Origin: Ruminococcus sp.
Lineage (GTDB): Bacteria; Bacillota; Clostridia; Oscillospirales; Ruminococcaceae
NCBI GenBank assembly: GCA_015066745.1
Contig: SVNW01000004.1
Location: 1 to 64,000 of the forward strand
DNA length: 64,000 bases
Direction: 5' to 3'
Within the stretch, counting starts at the first letter, position 1, and every line of letters begins with the position of its first letter. The translations under genes and the position numbers were made by a program. Positions 59,966 to 64,000 of the stretch are shown here, in pieces. Under the pieces are notes generated by a model. The model had not been told where the DNA came from. It saw nothing but the letters and a program-made list of their open reading frames with translations, and searched no databases.

Positions 59966-62900
59966 TTATTCAATACAATACTCTCCTACACCCTTTTCCA
60001 TAGCCTTTTTAAGTGCATCAGAAGATTGCTGTTTTAACTCTTTTACTGTTTTATCAGCATCAACAATGAGAGAAATGCCCACACAAAATTCTCTTAAACT
60101 CTTATCCTCGGGGTGTATACTTTCAAAAATCTGCAATGTCTTATCAATGAATCTTCCTGCAAAAGAACGACTGATACTCTTGAGGAACACAAAATATGAA
60201 CCATCACTTCTTGCCTCTATAACATCATCTTTTCTTACGCATTTTTTAAGACACATCACAAATTCCTGATTTTTTTCTTTTAATATACCGCTGTCATAAA
60301 GTGATATATTGAGCATCATATGTTCACCTTTCTTACCATCACGCTCAATAAACTCCGAAACGATATCATCAAAATCATCCGACATATATGTCCCTGTTGC
60401 TGTATCACGCCTCATATCACGTTGCTTACGCAGTAAATTGATCTTATGATCGTCTATATCACTTATAAAAAGTATGGCGTCAGATGAATTATTAAAGATC
60501 CTCACTTCAAACCATTTGTAAATATCATCTGCAAATATACGACACTCCATATTTTCAATGTTTTTAGTGAAATTTTTTTCTTTTATACGTTCAAGTGAAA
60601 ATGTTTCTTTAAAAAGCGTGCGGTCATCCGTATGTACAGCATCTGATACAAGAACATTTTCTATACACTCTGTAAACTCCTGAAATGACAACTCTTTAAA
60701 ATCTGTGCATTTAAGAATATGAGCAAAGTTTATATCAACTTTTATAACTTCAACTATCTGTGCGTCAAACTTTATTTCTATTACGCAGGCACACATTGAA
60801 GATACAAATTTGTAAAGTGTTTTTTCAGAACTCATAGCTTTTTCTTCAAGCTTTTTATATCCTGTTATATCCTGCATTATCGCTGTAGTATACTGTTTTT
60901 CTTTGTTATTGTCAGGTATAAAACTTATACTCTTCCAGCGTGTATTTCCTGATGTGTCTGCAACTCTGTACTCTGTATACAGTTCATCTTCCGAAATATT
61001 ATCATATGTACCTGATACAGAATCCAGTATAAATCTTAATTTGTCACGATCTTCAGGAATCACAAAATACTTCAGATAATACTCGATATCATATTCTTCT
61101 GTTTCCTCACCAAAACGTGTATCATTGTATTCACCGGTATGGAAAATTTTTATCCTGCCTTCATCAAAATCAATATCAAGTATATCACACTTCATACTCT
61201 TTACAGCGGCTTTTAACTTTCTTTCTGCTGAAAGGCACGATATTTCCTTATCTTTCTGTTCCTGAATATCCGAAAGGAATATTGTAGCCATCGGCTTGGA
61301 ATGCTTACTGATTTTCTGAAAATGTATATGATAAAGGCACCATATATAATCACTTGTGAGTTTACTCTCCTCAGCATCATAAAGTTTCATTCTGAGTTCA
61401 TATTCTGTCTCAGAATCACCACGATAAAAAGCTGACAGTATTCCTTTGAGCGATATTCTTTTTATCGCTTCTTTACGAAAATCCCTGTGTGTATTTTTTA
61501 AGATTACATTATCAAAAAACGAAGAATATTCTCCTACTGAATCCATAACAAGAATTTTCTCTTTGCCAAAAGAAACTATCCTGTACATATCTGCCTCAAT
61601 ATCCAGCTCAAGTACAACAGCATTTACGTAAGGAAGCATCTGTGTATACTTCTGATATATCATTTCTGCATTTTCCGGCTTAAATCTCTCCGGTGGTGCA
61701 GGAGCAATCTTTTCTGATATCGGCAAATATCTTGGAATATATGTTTTTACATATTTTTCAAAATCTTCTACAGAAAGCGGTTTTGAATAAACATATCCCT
61801 GTATAACATCGCAACCTATCTTACGCAGAAAATCTATTCTGTCCGGAGACTCGATACCTTCTGCAACTATCTTTATTCCAAGACCTCTCGCCATGGCAAC
61901 CACACTTGCAATAACAGAATTATTTCGCTCTATGTCATTATCATTATCACATACAAAGAACATTCTGTCCATTTTAAGCACATCGACAGGCATTGACTTG
62001 AGCATATTGAGTGAAGAACTACCTGTACCAAAATCATCAATAGAACAATAAAAACCGCTTTTACGCAGTTCAAACATAATTTGTTTAAATATACTGTAAT
62101 CTTCAAATACAGCACTTTCAGTAAACTCTATTTCTATACGGTTATCAGGTATATTGTATTTGTTACGTACATTTGTATAGTATTCTATAAATTCACGCAG
62201 TTTAAGGTCAACCTTTGAAACGTTCACCGATATTACTATTCCTTCAAACCATTCCTCATCAATATGCTGGCTGATATATTTACAGGCAAGTTCCATAACA
62301 TGACAATCCAGCTTTGTTATCATTCCGTTTTTCTCAAGAACCGGAATAAAATCGCCCGGATAAACAACCGTTCCGTCTTTTTTTATCCACCTTACAAGAG
62401 CTTCCGCACTCAGTACTCTGTCTTCGTGCTGCAGATAATGCTGTGGCTGAAGAAATATATGAAATTCGTTATTGGCTATAGCTTTATCTATAGATTTTAC
62501 TATTTCTATCTCCTTGGTAAGTTTATCATGCATTACATCATCATAATAAAAATACCCTTCTGTCATATCAGAATGATTAGCCGACATTGCAAGCTTATCC
62601 GCTATATCTGAAATAATAACAGAACCATTGAGAATTTTACTGTTTTCTATAAGATAAACACTGAAAAGTCTGTCCGTTTTAAAACAAAATCTGTCCGAAA
62701 ACTCATTCTTGTCACAATACATATTTACTTTTTCTATAAATGATGCAATATTTTCTTTATTTTCATATTCAATAAAAACAAGATAATAGTCAGAAGAAAA
62801 TCTCAGAACTACCCCATCGTTCTGCATACTGCAACAAATCGATAAAATAATGTGTTCTATGACCTTATCTCCCAGAACTGCACCGTATACATTATCGATA

Positions 62901-63055
62901 AAAGTTATATTACTTATTCTCATACATATCAATGCATAACACTTTTCATTATTTTTAATTTTATCTACTATGTATTTTTCAAAATCATCAAGTTGTAATT
63001 TTAGTGTTCCGGCATTTATAAAATTTATCAAAGACTTTTCTTTAAAATTCTCCAT
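59966..63055 (-). CDS. Cyclic-di-GMP phosphodiesterase-like protein: GGDEF-like, EAL, PAS-like, GGDEF-like (1029 aa)
   Basis: N-terminal GGDEF-like domain (about 1-180) without the signature: RFSSDYYLVF stands in its place, so cyclase activity is unlikely. EAL domain (about 188-440) keeps the key residues: SAEALVRW, the Asn in SVNVSK, IEFTESAVFED, DDFGTGSSSL and VAEGIES, so c-di-GMP hydrolysis is likely. The middle, about 470-860, holds PAS-like sensor segments (YRVADTSGNTRWKSISFIPD). A second degenerate GGDEF (SDGSYFVF) ends the protein. No membrane segment; cytoplasmic. GGGGGGATTAAG precedes the ATG. Monocistronic. The signal and target pathway are unknown; attachment to fibre or motility are possible outputs. 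Confidence 0.85.
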   Translation of the reverse strand: MENFKEKSLINFINAGTLKLQLDDFEKYIVDKIKNNEKCYALICMRISNITFIDNVYGAVLGDKVIEHIILSICCSMQNDGVVLRFSSDYYLVFIEYENKENIASFIEKVNMYCDKNEFSDRFCFKTDRLFSVYLIENSKILNGSVIISDIADKLAMSANHSDMTEGYFYYDDVMHDKLTKEIEIVKSIDKAIANNEFHIFLQPQHYLQHEDRVLSAEALVRWIKKDGTVVYPGDFIPVLEKNGMITKLDCHVMELACKYISQHIDEEWFEGIVISVNVSKVDLKLREFIEYYTNVRNKYNIPDNRIEIEFTESAVFEDYSIFKQIMFELRKSGFYCSIDDFGTGSSSLNMLKSMPVDVLKMDRMFFVCDNDNDIERNNSVIASVVAMARGLGIKIVAEGIESPDRIDFLRKIGCDVIQGYVYSKPLSVEDFEKYVKTYIPRYLPISEKIAPAPPERFKPENAEMIYQKYTQMLPYVNAVVLELDIEADMYRIVSFGKEKILVMDSVGEYSSFFDNVILKNTHRDFRKEAIKRISLKGILSAFYRGDSETEYELRMKLYDAEESKLTSDYIWCLYHIHFQKISKHSKPMATIFLSDIQEQKDKEISCLSAERKLKAAVKSMKCDILDIDFDEGRIKIFHTGEYNDTRFGEETEEYDIEYYLKYFVIPEDRDKLRFILDSVSGTYDNISEDELYTEYRVADTSGNTRWKSISFIPDNNKEKQYTTAIMQDITGYKKLEEKAMSSEKTLYKFVSSMCACVIEIKFDAQIVEVIKVDINFAHILKCTDFKELSFQEFTECIENVLVSDAVHTDDRTLFKETFSLERIKEKNFTKNIENMECRIFADDIYKWFEVRIFNNSSDAILFISDIDDHKINLLRKQRDMRRDTATGTYMSDDFDDIVSEFIERDGKKGEHMMLNISLYDSGILKEKNQEFVMCLKKCVRKDDVIEARSDGSYFVFLKSISRSFAGRFIDKTLQIFESIHPEDKSLREFCVGISLIVDADKTVKELKQQSSDALKKAMEKGVGEYCIE

Positions 63056-63259
63056 CTTAATCCCCCCTTATTTTCACAAAGTATCCCTATATACATTATA
63101 CAATTTTTTTAAAGATAAGTCACCATCAAAATAAAACTTTCTTCATTTTTGTATGAATAACCAAAAAAATATTTTTAAAATGCAAGATTTTTTGTTATAT
63201 TCGTTCACTGTATTTTTGTTGATATTCAAAAAATACATAAAATGCCATTATAAAAAGAC
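63056..63259. other. Intergenic region between the EAL gene and murT
   Basis: About 200 bp of AT-rich DNA between divergent genes. Apart from the murT promoter (listed separately) I see no repeats or RNA features. Confidence 0.4.
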
Positions 63260-63288
63260 TTGAAAAATAATAATTTGAGTGATATAAT
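63260..63288 (+). promoter_or_regulatory. murT promoter
   Basis: TTGAAA (63260-63265), 17 bp, TATAAT (63283-63288). Confidence 0.75.
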
Positions 63289-63347
63289 TGTATAGTTAAG
63301 GTTATTTTATTATCCTGACATAAGTAAAATCAGAAAGGACTTCATTA

Positions 63348-64000
63348 ATGAAAAAACCATTCAAGTTTTTGCTTGCCGCAATATGTGGAAAAACAACCAT
63401 AAAACTTTTAAAGCTTTTAAAAAGAAATGCTACTAACCTTCCGGGTTCAGTAGTTCTCACAATATGTCCGGACTTTCTTAAATATCTTGAAAAACCGGAA
63501 AAAATTATTGCTATAACAGGTACAAACGGAAAAACAACTGTAAGCAATATGATACTTGATATACTTACAGATAACGGTTATGACTGTACAAATAACAATT
63601 TCGGCGGAAATGTAGATACAGGCATCACAACCGCTCTTTTAAAAGACAGTACGATATCAGGAAAAGCACGAAAAAAATATTGTGTACTTGAAGTTGATGA
63701 ACGCAGTGCTCCAAGAATATATCCATATGTAAAACCCGATATTCTGATATGCACAAATCTCACTCGTGATTCATATAAGAGAAACGCACATGCTGAATAT
63801 ATTTTTGATATACTAAACAAATATATCCCTGACTCAACTCATCTTGTGCTTAACTGTGATGATCTCATAAGCGCACGCCTTAAACCTGATAACAAACACA
63901 CATTTTTTGGTATAGATCACATTCAGGATGAACGTCTTATTCCGGATAATATAATAAAAGATATTTCGGTATGTCCTAAATGCAATGCACATCTGAAATA
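63348..64000 (+). CDS. murT: MurT, lipid II isoglutaminyl synthase Mur-ligase subunit (N-terminal 217 codons, cut by the window edge)
   Basis: MurT with GatD amidates the D-glutamate of lipid II, a step in Gram-positive peptidoglycan synthesis. Mur-ligase P-loop AITGTNGKTTVSNM (about 53-66), then NNNFGGNVDTGITTALL and VLEVDERSAPR typical for MurT, the NLTRDSYKRNAHAE segment, and near the edge the zinc ribbon CPKCNAHL that interrupts MurT-type Mur domains. AGAAAGGAC precedes the ATG. gatD is expected just beyond the window. Confidence 0.87.
   Translation, partial: MKKPFKFLLAAICGKTTIKLLKLLKRNATNLPGSVVLTICPDFLKYLEKPEKIIAITGTNGKTTVSNMILDILTDNGYDCTNNNFGGNVDTGITTALLKDSTISGKARKKYCVLEVDERSAPRIYPYVKPDILICTNLTRDSYKRNAHAEYIFDILNKYIPDSTHLVLNCDDLISARLKPDNKHTFFGIDHIQDERLIPDNIIKDISVCPKCNAHLK

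Overview
The window looks like a chromosomal segment of a cellulosome-producing, AT-rich Firmicute close to Ruminococcus (Oscillospiraceae/Ruminococcaceae). Evidence: six intact proteins end in type I dockerin modules (two Asp/Asn-rich calcium-binding repeats each), including a GH11-CBM22-GH10 xylanase. Other signs are an AdhE mixed-acid/ethanol fermentation enzyme, low-GC Gram-positive sigma-A promoters (TTGACA-17-TATAAT), strong purine-rich ribosome binding sites and MurT. I see no rRNA, canonical tRNA, CRISPR array or classical insertion sequence.

Layout. 1-2.1 kb: tandem array of at least three nearly identical Rpn-type nuclease genes. 2.3-3.1 kb: a SAM methyltransferase. 3.2-6.8 kb: two secreted dockerin proteins and an ECF sigma/anti-sigma pair, with a bipartite motif occurring three times. 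7-10.6 kb: a small phosphotransferase and adhE with a candidate Rex operator. 11-12 kb: an Abi_2/HEPN protein with its own promoter and a hairpin leader RNA. 12-14 kb: an AAA ATPase, a membrane-anchored protein and RNase P RNA. 14-16.3 kb: gdhA and a CarD-like regulator with a hairpin in its leader. 16.4-18.8 kb: a second sigma/anti-sigma-like/dockerin operon. 19-24 kb: an HtrA protease and the bifunctional xylanase. 24-25.4 kb: an AAA/DUF4143 ATPase flanked by palindromic repeats. 25.5-33.7 kb: a large lipoprotein, PepV, RqcH, a fused TrmK-Nif3 protein and small proteins. 33.9-34.7 kb: a zinc-ribbon protein behind a ~430-nt, apparently structured leader RNA. 35-43 kb: branched-chain amino acid genes ilvB-ilvN-ilvC-ilvD, a DUF815 ATPase, ilvA and ridA. 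43-46.3 kb: a third sigma/anti-sigma-like/dockerin operon. 46.5-49.6 kb: a frameshifted remnant, an LRR-dockerin protein and a GH5 enzyme without signal peptide. 49.7-59.8 kb: an unusual membrane operon with sugar-type ABC permeases, a HlyD-like adaptor, a MacB-like extracytoplasmic-domain protein and giant propeller-plus-solute-binding lipoproteins, without an ATPase gene. 60-63 kb: an EAL/GGDEF-like protein. 63.3 kb to the end: murT, cut by the window edge.

How the genes work together. The cell-surface theme dominates: secreted dockerin proteins would dock on a scaffoldin, and three ECF sigma factors sit next to membrane proteins and dockerin genes, suggesting that exported proteins are controlled by dedicated signalling pairs. 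The ilv block makes the valine/isoleucine precursors, with RidA clearing the reactive imine products of IlvA. The points most worth following are the structured leader RNA at 34.2-34.63 kb, the HEPN/leader-RNA pair at 11 kb, the repeated GTCAGGA-N16-GTTATTATT motif, the repeated sigma/membrane protein/dockerin operons, and the ATPase-less transporter/adaptor operon.
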